A stretch of 16,590 bases of DNA, from contig SFOB01000064.1 of NCBI GenBank assembly GCA_004554075.1, positions 1-16,590 on the forward strand, given 5' to 3'. This document shows, in pieces, positions 7,620-14,958 of the stretch; the stretch's first letter is position 1; every line of letters begins with the position of its first letter. The position numbers and the translations under genes were made by a program. The DNA comes from Treponema sp. GTDB taxonomy: Bacteria > Spirochaetota > Spirochaetia > Treponematales > Treponemataceae. The notes below the pieces were generated by a model. That model saw only the letters and a list, made by a program, of their open reading frames with translations, searched no databases and had not been told where the DNA came from.

Positions 7620-8886
7620 TTTTGGAAAAAACGAATTTTCCGCTTATAGTAACGCTGGCCCCAGCTGTTATCTGGCTTGGATAGGAGCCTGATTGCATAA
7701 AGAGCTTAAAAAGAAAATATGTTCCGGCCTTTTCTTTTGGTATTGTGACAGTTTTTTCAAAACTTTTAGTAGATCCGTCAAAGCCTTCTTCATAATGCCA
7801 TCCGTAGTCTTCAAGACTAACCCAGTTATTATTTATTACAGCCTGTGTTCCCACGCTTTTTATGACTTTTTCTGAAGGGTTGTTTTTCTGAGGACTTACC
7901 GTCAATTCAAAAGAACATCTAACCTTATCTCCCTCTTTTAAAATGAGACTTTCGTCTGTTGGTGGAAAATAAAGGTTATATTGATCAGTACTTGTCAGCT
8001 GAACTTTGTTGAGGGTTATAGTTAAGGTATTGCCGTCACACTCAGAAGTCATTGATTTACTGCTTTCATGATTTTTCCACATGACATAGGACTTCTTTCC
8101 GTTTGACCAGTAACTTTTGAAATCAGGTCCTCTTTGTGAAAAAGCAGAAATATAAAAATCTTTCATTTCTGCTTTGTAAGCCTTGTCTTTGCTGCATAAA
8201 ATCTTTTTAGGGGCATAACAGATTTCAAAATACCCCTCCTGACTATATCTGTCTCCATATTGTTTTTTTATGGCAGTTAAATCTGTGTTTGCTCCAAGGA
8301 CCTTAAACCATTTTGGTGCAGTCCTATTAACCAGGATTTCAAGAACTTCATCTTTTGAATTTGGAATTCTTTGCACGATAAAAAGATTATCAGGGTCATT
8401 TTCTGTAGTTTCTGATTTTTCGGGATTTTTTATTTCATCATTTACTTCAGCAAAGTCTGCAATTGCATTGTAAGACAGACTGTTTTTTCTTGATTGACTT
8501 GTTTCATCAGTCCAATAATCTAAGAAAGGAGAGCCCAGAAATGATTTGATTTCAGAATGAAATAATCCTGTAAAGTCATTGTTTTCATTAAACTCTGCAG
8601 TACATTCCAGCTGATTGACTACTATAAAAGCCTTTGAAGCTTTACCGTCCTTGTAAGGAGAAAACTTCTGCCATGTAGAAGTATCTGAATCCAAAGAAGC
8701 CTGGGCCGCCGCAAGCTTAAACCATTCAGGGGCTTTAGCTTCAGTACAGATTTCCATGATTACACCGTCGTTCATTACATAACGGTGAACTACCTCGTAG
8801 TCTTTAGCTTTTAGGCCTGCTGCAAAAACAGGAATATTAAAAACAAAAAGAGAAAGTACAATAAAAGAAAAAAGAGATTTTTTCAT
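7612..8886 (-). CDS. Secreted protein, shorter paralogue with two Trp-rich repeats
   Basis: A 424-residue exported protein related to the 616-residue protein downstream. The start at 8886 is chosen over an upstream in-frame ATG at 8946 because GGAGGG lies 4 nt before it and the product then begins with a clean signal peptide (MKKSLFSFIVLSLFVFNIPVFAA). Residues about 28-155 form repeat 1: HRY, GVIMEI, APEWFK, a SPYKDG stretch, then VNQLEC with Cys95. Residues about 166-272 form a more diverged repeat 2: QR, VLEILV, APKWFK, then a lone Cys231, with the SDWW motif lost. The C-terminal part at about 315-424 (LKEGDKVRCSFEL, then FEKTVTIP) resembles the end of the paralogue and is probably a beta-sandwich. 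It lacks the large middle insert of the paralogue. It lies 95 nt after the response regulator gene, with a perfect palindrome in the gap. Function unknown. Confidence 0.8.
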   Translation of the reverse strand: MKKSLFSFIVLSLFVFNIPVFAAGLKAKDYEVVHRYVMNDGVIMEICTEAKAPEWFKLAAAQASLDSDTSTWQKFSPYKDGKASKAFIVVNQLECTAEFNENNDFTGLFHSEIKSFLGSPFLDYWTDETSQSRKNSLSYNAIADFAEVNDEIKNPEKSETTENDPDNLFIVQRIPNSKDEVLEILVNRTAPKWFKVLGANTDLTAIKKQYGDRYSQEGYFEICYAPKKILCSKDKAYKAEMKDFYISAFSQRGPDFKSYWSNGKKSYVMWKNHESSKSMTSECDGNTLTITLNKVQLTSTDQYNLYFPPTDESLILKEGDKVRCSFELTVSPQKNNPSEKVIKSVGTQAVINNNWVSLEDYGWHYEEGFDGSTKSFEKTVTIPKEKAGTYFLFKLFMQSGSYPSQITAGASVTISGKFVFSKIE

Positions 8887-8952
8887 TTTCCCTCCGACTA
8901 TAAATTGTACATCAGAAAAAAAGATTTGTAGTGAGAGAAGATTCATTAAATT

Positions 8953-8972
8953 ATGATGAATTTTTTCATCAT
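8953..8972. repeat. Perfect 20-bp palindrome between response regulator and secreted-protein gene
   Basis: ATGATGAA and TTCATCAT (8953-8960 and 8965-8972) are perfect inverted arms around TTTT. It lies 9 nt after the response regulator stop and 67 nt before the start at 8886. On the minus strand it is followed by AATTTAATGAATC rather than a T-run, so it is a weak terminator candidate. It fits an operator for a dimeric regulator better. A TACAAT -10 candidate (8904-8909) lies between it and the gene. Confidence 0.6.
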
Positions 8973-8981
8973 TCTGGAGAT

Positions 8982-9617
8982 TTATTCATCACCGAATTTT
9001 CTTAAGAGTTCTTTTTTACTTGAGACAGCCAGTTTAGAAAGAATACGGGTCATATAATTATCAACAGCCCGGGGTGTAATTCCCATCTGATTTGCAATTT
9101 CTTCTTCATTTTTATTCTGGAAAAATAAACCGGTTAATTCTTTTTCCCGCTTTGTAAGGCTTTGAAAAAGATTTGTGTAAATAACATAATCAGATGTAAG
9201 GCTTTCTTCCATAAAGAAGGTACCGTTACCTGCCTTTTCCATTGCCTCAAGCAAAACTTCTAAATCGGCATTTTTAGAAACATAACCAACAGCCCCTGCC
9301 GAAACTGCCTGCTCTACAATACCAGCCCCTTTGAACATAGAATAGCAGATGCAGTAAATCTTAGGATAATTATCTTTTATAAAGCGGATAAGAGAAAGTC
9401 CATCTTCTTCTCCAAGATTGATATCAACAATGCATAGAAGAGGCTCATACTCTGACTCATAAGTGCTGCCACTCTTACAATAATCTGCCAGAAATGCTTT
9501 TGTCTGGCTTATACCTGCAAAAGTTCCAGCACAGCGGAAATCACTCTTTTCTTCAATAATTTTACTTACACCCTGGCGCACAAGGTTGTGGTCTTCAATA
9601 ATTATAAAGTTCGACAT
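8982..9617 (-). CDS. Two-component response regulator, NarL/FixJ family
   Basis: A 211-residue DNA-binding response regulator, the expected partner of the histidine kinase just upstream. The receiver domain at about 1-125 has the acidic pair E8/D9, the phospho-acceptor D65 (in IVDINLG), the switch serine S93 and the conserved K115 (in YVSKNAD). The C-terminal LuxR-type helix-turn-helix at about 152-200 reads SLTKREKELTGLFF, then EEEIANQMGITPRAVDNYMT, with the recognition helix near RAVDNYMTRIL. The start at 9617 has an AGAGGGG ribosome-binding site and lies 12 nt after the kinase stop, so the two are co-translated from one message. It likely activates or represses by binding inverted repeats as a phosphorylated dimer. 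The palindrome immediately downstream, in front of the secreted-protein gene, is a natural candidate site (inference). Confidence 0.93.
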   Translation of the reverse strand: MSNFIIIEDHNLVRQGVSKIIEEKSDFRCAGTFAGISQTKAFLADYCKSGSTYESEYEPLLCIVDINLGEEDGLSLIRFIKDNYPKIYCICYSMFKGAGIVEQAVSAGAVGYVSKNADLEVLLEAMEKAGNGTFFMEESLTSDYVIYTNLFQSLTKREKELTGLFFQNKNEEEIANQMGITPRAVDNYMTRILSKLAVSSKKELLRKFGDE

Positions 9618-9629
9618 ATACCCCTCTTC

Positions 9630-10832
9630 CTATTTTCCAATTCTTATCTCAACTTCAGTTCCTTCGCCTTCTTCAGAAACAAATTTTATGCTGCCGCCGA
9701 TTTCATTCAGGCGGAGCTTTATGTTCTGCAAACCAAAGTGTAGATTCTTTATACTTGTGATTTTTTTTGAGTTCATTTGTTCAAGCAGTTTAGGCTCAAT
9801 TCCTTTTCCATCATCAGAAATAAAAACCATAAGTCCCTTATGCATTTTGTCAGCGGCTGATGGATTACGAATTAAAATTGTTACCTCGCCTGCTCCACTG
9901 TGCTTTTCTATGTTTGCAAGCAGCTCCATTATGATTCTGAAAAGGTGATGGAAAGTAATTTGCGGCAGAGAATCAAAATCTGCATCAGCAGTTATTACCA
10001 GAGAAGTTTCAATTTTGGTTCGCTTCTGGTAATTATCTATTGCATTTTTAAGGGCCTGAGGAAAGTTTCCTTTATCCATATTAATTGATGAGAGCGTGTA
10101 ACAGGTGTTGCGGATATTTTCTATACATTCGCTCTGATTTGTTTTGATTTCTTTTGCAAGCTTATCATCATCAATTTTTTCTGCCAGAATAGAAACATAA
10201 CGCATCTGCTGGGCAACTGAATCATGAAGTTCCAGCGCTATACGGCGGCGTTCTTCTTCCTGGCCTTTGTTTGTTGCTTTAAGGATCTTTTCAATTTCTA
10301 TTCGGCGGGCATAAGTAAGCTGATAGAAAAACAAAAGTGCAAGCACAAGCAGAATCAGAGCACCCATCAAAATAATCATCTGCATAAAAACTGCACCGCT
10401 TTTCTGGTATATCAATCCTTTGGAAATATAAAAAGCAGTAACAAGTCTTGAAAGTTCCTGGGCATCCTTATTTCTACAGGCCTTTTCCATATCAGCAAGC
10501 TGATTTTGAATTCCAAACATGCTGTTTTCAATCTTATAAGATTTGATATGTTTTTCCTTTTCCAGCTCATCCAGGAACTCTTTTTGGGCAAGGCTGATTC
10601 TTACTCCTGATCCCCCAGACTTAAGAGCATCATCCAGTTTAATCCAGGCATTGTAAAGGGCAAAATCAAGGCTTTCATAAATATATGACTGATTAAGAAA
10701 AATGCTGTCTGTTGTACCAAGCTCAGTACGGTCTGATGATTCTTTCTTACTGTCTGATTTAGAAACAATAGAACATGAGAAGAAAACAAAAGAAATTAAA
10801 AATGCAGCCAGAAGCGTAATCTTTTTTGACAT
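9630..10832 (-). CDS. Sensor histidine kinase, DesK/NarX (HisKA_3) type, with lipobox-like N-terminus
   Basis: Inner-membrane sensor kinase that should phosphorylate the response regulator downstream. The start at 10832 gives 400 residues. An in-frame ATG at 10871 would add 13, but neither start has a Shine-Dalgarno. The N-terminus (MSKKITLLAAFLISFVFFSC) looks like a lipoprotein signal with lipobox FFSC (C20). If cleaved, the helical extracytoplasmic region (about 21-147) would be lipid-anchored at one end and tied to a membrane segment (about 148-171) at the other. The phospho-acceptor is H203 in RRRIALELHDSVAQQM, the HisKA_3 motif. The ATPase domain shows the N-box ELLANIEKHS (N307), the G1 box DDGKGI (340-345) and HFGLQNIKLRL. 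It lies downstream of the MalG-type permease without a terminator between them, and a TATAAT box just before 10832 may add independent transcription. Confidence 0.9.
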   Translation of the reverse strand: MSKKITLLAAFLISFVFFSCSIVSKSDSKKESSDRTELGTTDSIFLNQSYIYESLDFALYNAWIKLDDALKSGGSGVRISLAQKEFLDELEKEKHIKSYKIENSMFGIQNQLADMEKACRNKDAQELSRLVTAFYISKGLIYQKSGAVFMQMIILMGALILLVLALLFFYQLTYARRIEIEKILKATNKGQEEERRRIALELHDSVAQQMRYVSILAEKIDDDKLAKEIKTNQSECIENIRNTCYTLSSINMDKGNFPQALKNAIDNYQKRTKIETSLVITADADFDSLPQITFHHLFRIIMELLANIEKHSGAGEVTILIRNPSAADKMHKGLMVFISDDGKGIEPKLLEQMNSKKITSIKNLHFGLQNIKLRLNEIGGSIKFVSEEGEGTEVEIRIGK

Positions 10833-10839
10833 TAAAAAT

Positions 10840-10845
10840 ATTATA
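10840..10845 (-). promoter_or_regulatory. TATAAT box 8 nt before the kinase ATG at 10832
   Basis: The minus strand reads TATAATATTTTTAATG, almost identical to the sequence before the ATG at 5648. Transcription from it would start next to the ATG, giving a leaderless message. The -35 position (TTTCGA at a 17-nt spacer) is weak. If real, the kinase-regulator pair can be transcribed apart from the transporter. Confidence 0.4.
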
Positions 10846-10889
10846 TCATGAGATTTTATATATCGAAACATAAAATATGAGGATGTTTT

Positions 10890-11744
10890 CTAGCCTTTCA
10901 AACCGCCGGTGCTTACGCCGTTAACTATGTATTTTCTTGTAAGAATGAAAAGAATAATCATTGGCAGAACGACTATGGTTGAAGCGGCCATTAAATATTC
11001 TGAATAGCTTGCAGCTTCGGTTGTGAAAACCTGAAGTCCGTAAGGCAATGTGCGGCTCTTTGCATCTGAGGTAACGTAAAGAGGCCACATAAAGCTGTTC
11101 CAGGAAGAAAGTGCATTCAAAAGAATGATTGTAAAAATTGAAGGCTTTGCAATTGGCACCATTATTCGCCAGAGATAAGTCCAGTTGCTGGCTCCGTCAA
11201 TTCGGGCTGAATAATAGAGACTGTCTGAAATCGTATCAAAAAAGTTTTTCAGAATGTAAGTGTAAAAGATGCTTGCAATAAAAGGCATTACAAGAGCCGG
11301 TATTGTATTATAAAGTTTGATCTTTACAATAGTTGTATAGTTAGTGATGATTAACATTTCAAAAGGAATCATCATAAGGCTGAGCAGAATTGAAAAAATA
11401 AGACTGCGGCCCGGGAACTTCATTTTTGAAAAGGCAAAGGCTGCAAGAATTGTAGTGGTAGTTGTTGTAAGAACTGAAAGCACCATTACAATTACAGAGT
11501 TTATAAAATATTTTCCAAAGGGAGCCATAGAAAAGGCTTCGCGATAATTTACAAATGAAAAACTTGCCGGCCAGAATTTTGGCGGGAACATTATGGCTTC
11601 TGCATGAGTCTTAAAGGAGGTGAGAATCATCCAGATGAAAGGGAAAATCATGAGGAGAGAGCCGAGAATGAGGAAAAGGTAAACTGGAGTTTTACGCAGG
11701 ATTTCGCGCCAATCGACTTTTGCGCCTGTATTGATTTTTTTCAT
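10890..11744 (-). CDS. Carbohydrate ABC transporter permease, MalG family
   Basis: One of two inner-membrane permeases of a CUT1-type sugar importer. It has 284 residues and six hydrophobic segments, the first at about 20-42. LTSFKTHAEA after segment 1 is typical of MalG/UgpE proteins. The cytoplasmic EAA loop at about 180-203 (ARIDGASNWTYLWRIMVPIAKP) couples to the ATPase. The C-terminus ends KYIVNGVSTGGLKG, the usual G-x-x-x-G-x-x-KG finish of the family. Its ATG overlaps the MalF-type stop as ATGA (11741-11744), with GAAGGGG upstream as ribosome-binding site, so the two permeases are translationally coupled. A run of six Thr (93-98) lies in the second segment and is not disruptive. Confidence 0.95.
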   Translation of the reverse strand: MKKINTGAKVDWREILRKTPVYLFLILGSLLMIFPFIWMILTSFKTHAEAIMFPPKFWPASFSFVNYREAFSMAPFGKYFINSVIVMVLSVLTTTTTTILAAFAFSKMKFPGRSLIFSILLSLMMIPFEMLIITNYTTIVKIKLYNTIPALVMPFIASIFYTYILKNFFDTISDSLYYSARIDGASNWTYLWRIMVPIAKPSIFTIILLNALSSWNSFMWPLYVTSDAKSRTLPYGLQVFTTEAASYSEYLMAASTIVVLPMIILFILTRKYIVNGVSTGGLKG

Positions 11745-12649
11745 TTCAGCCCCTTCCTTCCCATTCGCTTTTTAAGATAAAGCTCAAGCAGGGTTACTAG
11801 AAAAATACAGAGGAAGAGAATTACTGCTGCTGCGGCGGCGTAACCATATTTTCTTTTTTCCATCATTGCGTAGCGGATGTAATAAACAACCGTGTAGAGA
11901 TTATAGTATGGGCCGGGTTTGCCGTAGAAAAGCGGATAAAGCTCACTGAAAACTTTAAAGCAGCTTATTGTATTTACAATACAGACTAAGAAGATTGTCG
12001 GTGAAAGCAAGGGCACTGTAATGCGGAAGAAAATACGCATTGGCTTTGCTCCGTCCACTCTGGCAACGGTATAATAAAGCTCATTGATATTCTGCATGCC
12101 TGAAAGGAGAATTATGATTGTAAAAGGCAGAATATTCCAGGTTCCGAATATGATAAGGGCCAGAAGTGACCAGCGGGATTCTGTCACCCAGCCTATTTTT
12201 TCAATTCCAAATTTTGTAAGTACCCAGTTGATGATTCCGTACTGCTGGTTATACATAAGGCGCCAGATAAGACCTACTGCAGTTACAGAAGTTACCATTG
12301 GTAAAAAGAAAGCTGTCTGAAAAATAGCAGAGCCGCGTACTTTTTTATTCAAAAGATTTGCAAAGAAAAGCGCAATTGCAGTGCTCACCGGCACAACAAA
12401 CAAAACATAGAGCGCAGTATTCTTCAGACCTGATGTAAACTTGTCATCAGTTAAAACGTATTTATAGTTTTCAAAATTAAATGCTTTAAAAGTGCCGCGA
12501 AGGTAGCTGTAGTTTTCCTTAAAGGAAATTGTGAAAACGTTAATTACAGGATAAAGAGTAAAGACAATTATAAAAATTAAAAAAGGAGAAAGATAAAGCC
12601 AGGGCTCTATTTTAGAAAATCGGTCTCTACGCTTCTGGGAAAAACTCAC
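11741..12649 (-). CDS. Carbohydrate ABC transporter permease, MalF/UgpA family
   Basis: Second inner-membrane permease of the sugar importer, 302 residues. The N-terminus has a basic cytoplasmic stretch (FSQKRRDRFSKIEPW), then segment 1 with YLSPFLIFIIVFTLYPV, a signature start for UgpA/LacF-type permeases. FNFENYKYVLTDDKF follows in the first periplasmic loop. The EAA loop lies at about 196-217 (ARVDGAKPMRIFFRITVPLLSP). The size is that of short MalF homologues without the large periplasmic P2 domain of the enteric protein. It overlaps the ATPase gene upstream by 4 nt (12646-12649) and the MalG-type gene downstream by 4 nt, so the three membrane-complex genes form a tightly coupled unit. Confidence 0.95.
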   Translation of the reverse strand: MSFSQKRRDRFSKIEPWLYLSPFLIFIIVFTLYPVINVFTISFKENYSYLRGTFKAFNFENYKYVLTDDKFTSGLKNTALYVLFVVPVSTAIALFFANLLNKKVRGSAIFQTAFFLPMVTSVTAVGLIWRLMYNQQYGIINWVLTKFGIEKIGWVTESRWSLLALIIFGTWNILPFTIIILLSGMQNINELYYTVARVDGAKPMRIFFRITVPLLSPTIFLVCIVNTISCFKVFSELYPLFYGKPGPYYNLYTVVYYIRYAMMEKRKYGYAAAAAVILFLCIFLVTLLELYLKKRMGRKGLK

Positions 12650-13620
12650 GAAAGTCTCCTGCCTTCTTTATCAAAAGTGAAGACACCCTTTTTCTTTAAA
12701 CCGACTTTTATTTTTGAACCGCCGCCAACCTTCATATCATCCAGATTCAAAATTGCACGAACGGTATTTCCAAGGTATGTCATTGTAATAATCTGGTCTT
12801 TACCCATTTCGCTTATGAATTGAATCTCAGCTTCGGTTCCATTTTGATCAAGGGTAAAGGCTTCCGGGCGGATGGCTGTGATTTTATCGCCATCAGCAAT
12901 TTTATTTGCCGGAGGATTTCCCAAAAACTCTGCTACAAAAAGAGAGTTCGGGTTCACGTATAATTCCTGACAAAGGCCGCTCTGAATCAAAAGACCGTCT
13001 TTCATCAAAAGAATTGAATCAGAAATAGACATTGCCTCTTCCTGATCGTGTGTTACAAAAACTGTGGTAACGCCAGTCTCTTTCTGAATGCGGCGGATTT
13101 CTTCCCGCATTTCAAGACGGAGTCTGGCGTCAAGATTTGAAAGCGGCTCGTCCATCAAAAGCAGATCAGGCTTTTTTACCATTGCACGGGCAATAGCCAC
13201 ACGCTGCTGCTGACCGCCACTGAGTTCGGATGGATAACGCTTCAATAAATTATCAACATGAACAAGCTTTGCAATTTCCTCTACCCTTGCCTTGCGCTCT
13301 TCTTTTTTTATCTTCTGTACTTCAAGCGGAAAAGCAATGTTTTCTGCCACTGTCATGTGAGGATAAAGAGCATAGTTTTGAAATACCATGCCGATATTTC
13401 TCTGGTCTGGAGGAAGCTTTGTTACGTCCTTGTCATCAAAAAAAATCTGACCCTGAGTAACCGGAATAATTCCGCAAAGCATATTCAACAGAGTTGATTT
13501 TCCGCAGCCCGAAGGACCAAGCAGACAAATCAAATGTCCGTCTTCAAGTTCTGCGGTAAAATCAGCAACTGCTGTAGTGTGACCAAACTTTTTTGTTACG
13601 TTATCAATTCGAACGCGCAT
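12646..13620 (-). CDS. ABC transporter ATP-binding protein, MalK/UgpC family (short form)
   Basis: Cytoplasmic ATPase that powers the sugar importer. It has 324 residues, shorter than the usual 360-370. The nucleotide-binding domain is complete: Walker A GPSGCGKS (35-42), Q-loop Q81 in MVFQNYALYPHMTV, signature LSGGQ (133-137), Walker B DLLLMDEP (152-159) and switch H191 in VTHDQEEAM. The C-terminal regulatory (TOBE/OB-like) part, from about 235, keeps the AIRPEAF motif but is reduced to about 90 residues. Placing this ATPase second, directly after the binding protein, is less common than having it last or elsewhere in the genome. Its ATG (13620-13618) would overlap the intact stop of the binding-protein gene as TAATG. 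In this sequence that stop is displaced by a frameshift 133 nt upstream, which may weaken its coupled translation. Confidence 0.96.
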   Translation of the reverse strand: MRVRIDNVTKKFGHTTAVADFTAELEDGHLICLLGPSGCGKSTLLNMLCGIIPVTQGQIFFDDKDVTKLPPDQRNIGMVFQNYALYPHMTVAENIAFPLEVQKIKKEERKARVEEIAKLVHVDNLLKRYPSELSGGQQQRVAIARAMVKKPDLLLMDEPLSNLDARLRLEMREEIRRIQKETGVTTVFVTHDQEEAMSISDSILLMKDGLLIQSGLCQELYVNPNSLFVAEFLGNPPANKIADGDKITAIRPEAFTLDQNGTEAEIQFISEMGKDQIITMTYLGNTVRAILNLDDMKVGGGSKIKVGLKKKGVFTFDKEGRRLS

Positions 13621-13752
13621 TATCTTCCATTCAAAGCGTCATTACACTGCTTTTCGATTGCAGCTACGGCTTCTTTAGCAGTCATCTTTCCATCAACTAC
13701 ATAGTTGAGGTACTCTTCGAGAATCTTACGAACGGCAGCAGAACCAGTTACG
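13620..13752 (-). pseudogene. Displaced C-terminal coding segment of the sugar-binding protein
   Basis: Read in the frame that ends with TAA at 13622-13620, this segment encodes KILEEYLNYVVDGKMTAKEA and then VAAIEKQCNDALNGR, a normal helical end for a family 1 binding protein. It is out of frame with the rest of the gene because of the 52-bp duplication. Its stop would overlap the ATPase start by 1 nt (TAATG), strong evidence that this is the ancestral end of the gene. Confidence 0.85.
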
Positions 13753-13814
13753 TTAGGGAATGTACTCTTCGAGAATCTTACGAACGGCAGCAGAACCAGT
13801 TACGTTAGGGAATG
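13710..13814. repeat. Perfect 52-bp tandem duplication inside the binding-protein gene
   Basis: Bases 13711-13762 and 13763-13814 are identical 52-bp units (starting TACTCTTCGAGAATC and ending TTAGGGAATG), with one more shared G at 13710. Because 52 is not a multiple of 3, the second copy shifts the frame and creates a TAA at 13755-13753. Removing one copy restores a 423-residue protein. Confidence 0.97.
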
Positions 13815-14943
13815 AACCAGAAACAGCCATGTTAGCCTGTACGTAAGGAAGAGCTGAAGTTGAAGGAAGATTCTTAAGGTATGCAACATATTCAGGATAA
13901 TCAGCTGAAGTTCCATAAGGACAAAGTGCAGAGTTAGCGATTGCCCACTTAGCAGCATTCTCACGGTTAAGGAAGAACTTAACAAATTCGTAAGCACCTT
14001 CATCAACTGCATCATTTCTGTGAAGGAAGATTGGACCACGGTTCCATGCAGTATAGAAATCACCTGCAATCCATTTAGCCATTCCAAGTTCGCCCTTTCC
14101 TTCTACCATCTGAATATACTGATCGTTTACACAAGAACCAGAGAAAGAAGCAATGTCACCGTTAGCAAGGTCTTCTGAAGAATAGCGGCCGATTGTATTG
14201 AAAGAGAAATATCCCTTCTTACAGTTATAAGCATACCACTGATAGATTTCTTCGAGTTTTGGACCACAGAAAGTAACACGCTTTTTAGCAACATCAATGT
14301 AGCCAAGGCCGTTATGCATAATCAGTTCCTGGATATTGTCTACAAGACCGTCTGAGTGGAAGCCAGGAATGCCCTTCTTTTCTTTGATTGTCTTTGAAAC
14401 TGCAACAAGCTCATCCCAGTTTGTTGGAGGATTCAAACCAAGTTCCTTAAAGATTGTTTTATTATAGAAATAAACAGGACCTGTTGTACAACCTGGAAGA
14501 TAGTAGATACCACCGTCTTCAAAGCCGAGTACATCAGTCTTCATTGACTCTGGGAGAGAATCAATGATGTTCTGCATTGTCTTGTCGCCCTTCTTATTAT
14601 CTTTTTTGATATATTTACGGATATCAATTGCAAGACCTTCGTTAGCATAATCTACAGCTGTTGTACCATAGTTGAAAATGATACTTGGACCAATGCCGTT
14701 TGCTACTGCATTGTAAACAGTGTCTGTAAAACCTGCATAATCCTGATTCTTTACTTCTACTACATATTTTGTCTGTGAAGCATTAAAGCGGTCTGCAGCA
14801 TCATTAAGAGCAGCTGCCTGCTTACCATTGTAGGTGTGCCAGATTTCAACAGTAACTTTTTTGTCTTTTCCTTTTTTGCCGGCTGCAAAAACCATGCTGC
14901 TGGCCAATACCATTGAAACTAAGATTGTGATAATTTTTTTCAT
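13753..14943 (-). CDS. Sugar ABC transporter substrate-binding protein, family 1 (UgpB/MalE type), C-terminally truncated by frameshift
   Basis: Periplasmic protein that binds the sugar for the MalF/MalG/MalK-type complex encoded downstream. As read it has 396 residues. The signal peptide is MKKIITILVSMVLASSMVFA with cleavage before AGKKGK. It lacks a lipobox Cys, unlike the OppA-type protein in this window. Family 1 marks include VTVEIWHTYNG at the first strand, AADRFNAS, YNKTIFKELGLNPPTNWDEL near the middle, and a late EGAYEFVKFFLNRENAAKWA block. Identity of the sugar is not readable. The last native residues (about 29) are replaced by Ile-Pro after KILEEY, because a 52-bp tandem duplication shifts the frame; the native protein would have 423 residues and end at 13620. 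The start at 14943 has AGGAG 6 nt upstream. It is the promoter-proximal gene of the long block. Confidence 0.9.
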   Translation of the reverse strand: MKKIITILVSMVLASSMVFAAGKKGKDKKVTVEIWHTYNGKQAAALNDAADRFNASQTKYVVEVKNQDYAGFTDTVYNAVANGIGPSIIFNYGTTAVDYANEGLAIDIRKYIKKDNKKGDKTMQNIIDSLPESMKTDVLGFEDGGIYYLPGCTTGPVYFYNKTIFKELGLNPPTNWDELVAVSKTIKEKKGIPGFHSDGLVDNIQELIMHNGLGYIDVAKKRVTFCGPKLEEIYQWYAYNCKKGYFSFNTIGRYSSEDLANGDIASFSGSCVNDQYIQMVEGKGELGMAKWIAGDFYTAWNRGPIFLHRNDAVDEGAYEFVKFFLNRENAAKWAIANSALCPYGTSADYPEYVAYLKNLPSTSALPYVQANMAVSGSFPNVTGSAAVRKILEEYIP

Positions 14944-14958
14944 GAAATACTCCTGAGT

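Noticed and set aside
8887..8946. Upstream in-frame ATG at 8946 as start of the 424-residue secreted protein
   Set aside because: It has no Shine-Dalgarno and would put 20 residues in front of a clean signal peptide, whereas the ATG at 8886 has GGAGGG 4 nt upstream.
11440..11470. Thr-rich codon run in the MalG-type gene as a possible microsatellite
   Set aside because: It is short, uses mixed Thr codons, does not disturb the frame and lies in a membrane segment where Thr is tolerated.
13800..14087. Leu-rich minus-strand open frame of 95 codons inside the sugar-binding-protein gene
   Set aside because: It is another frame of the same strand, in the middle of conserved family 1 sequence, so it is a shadow.
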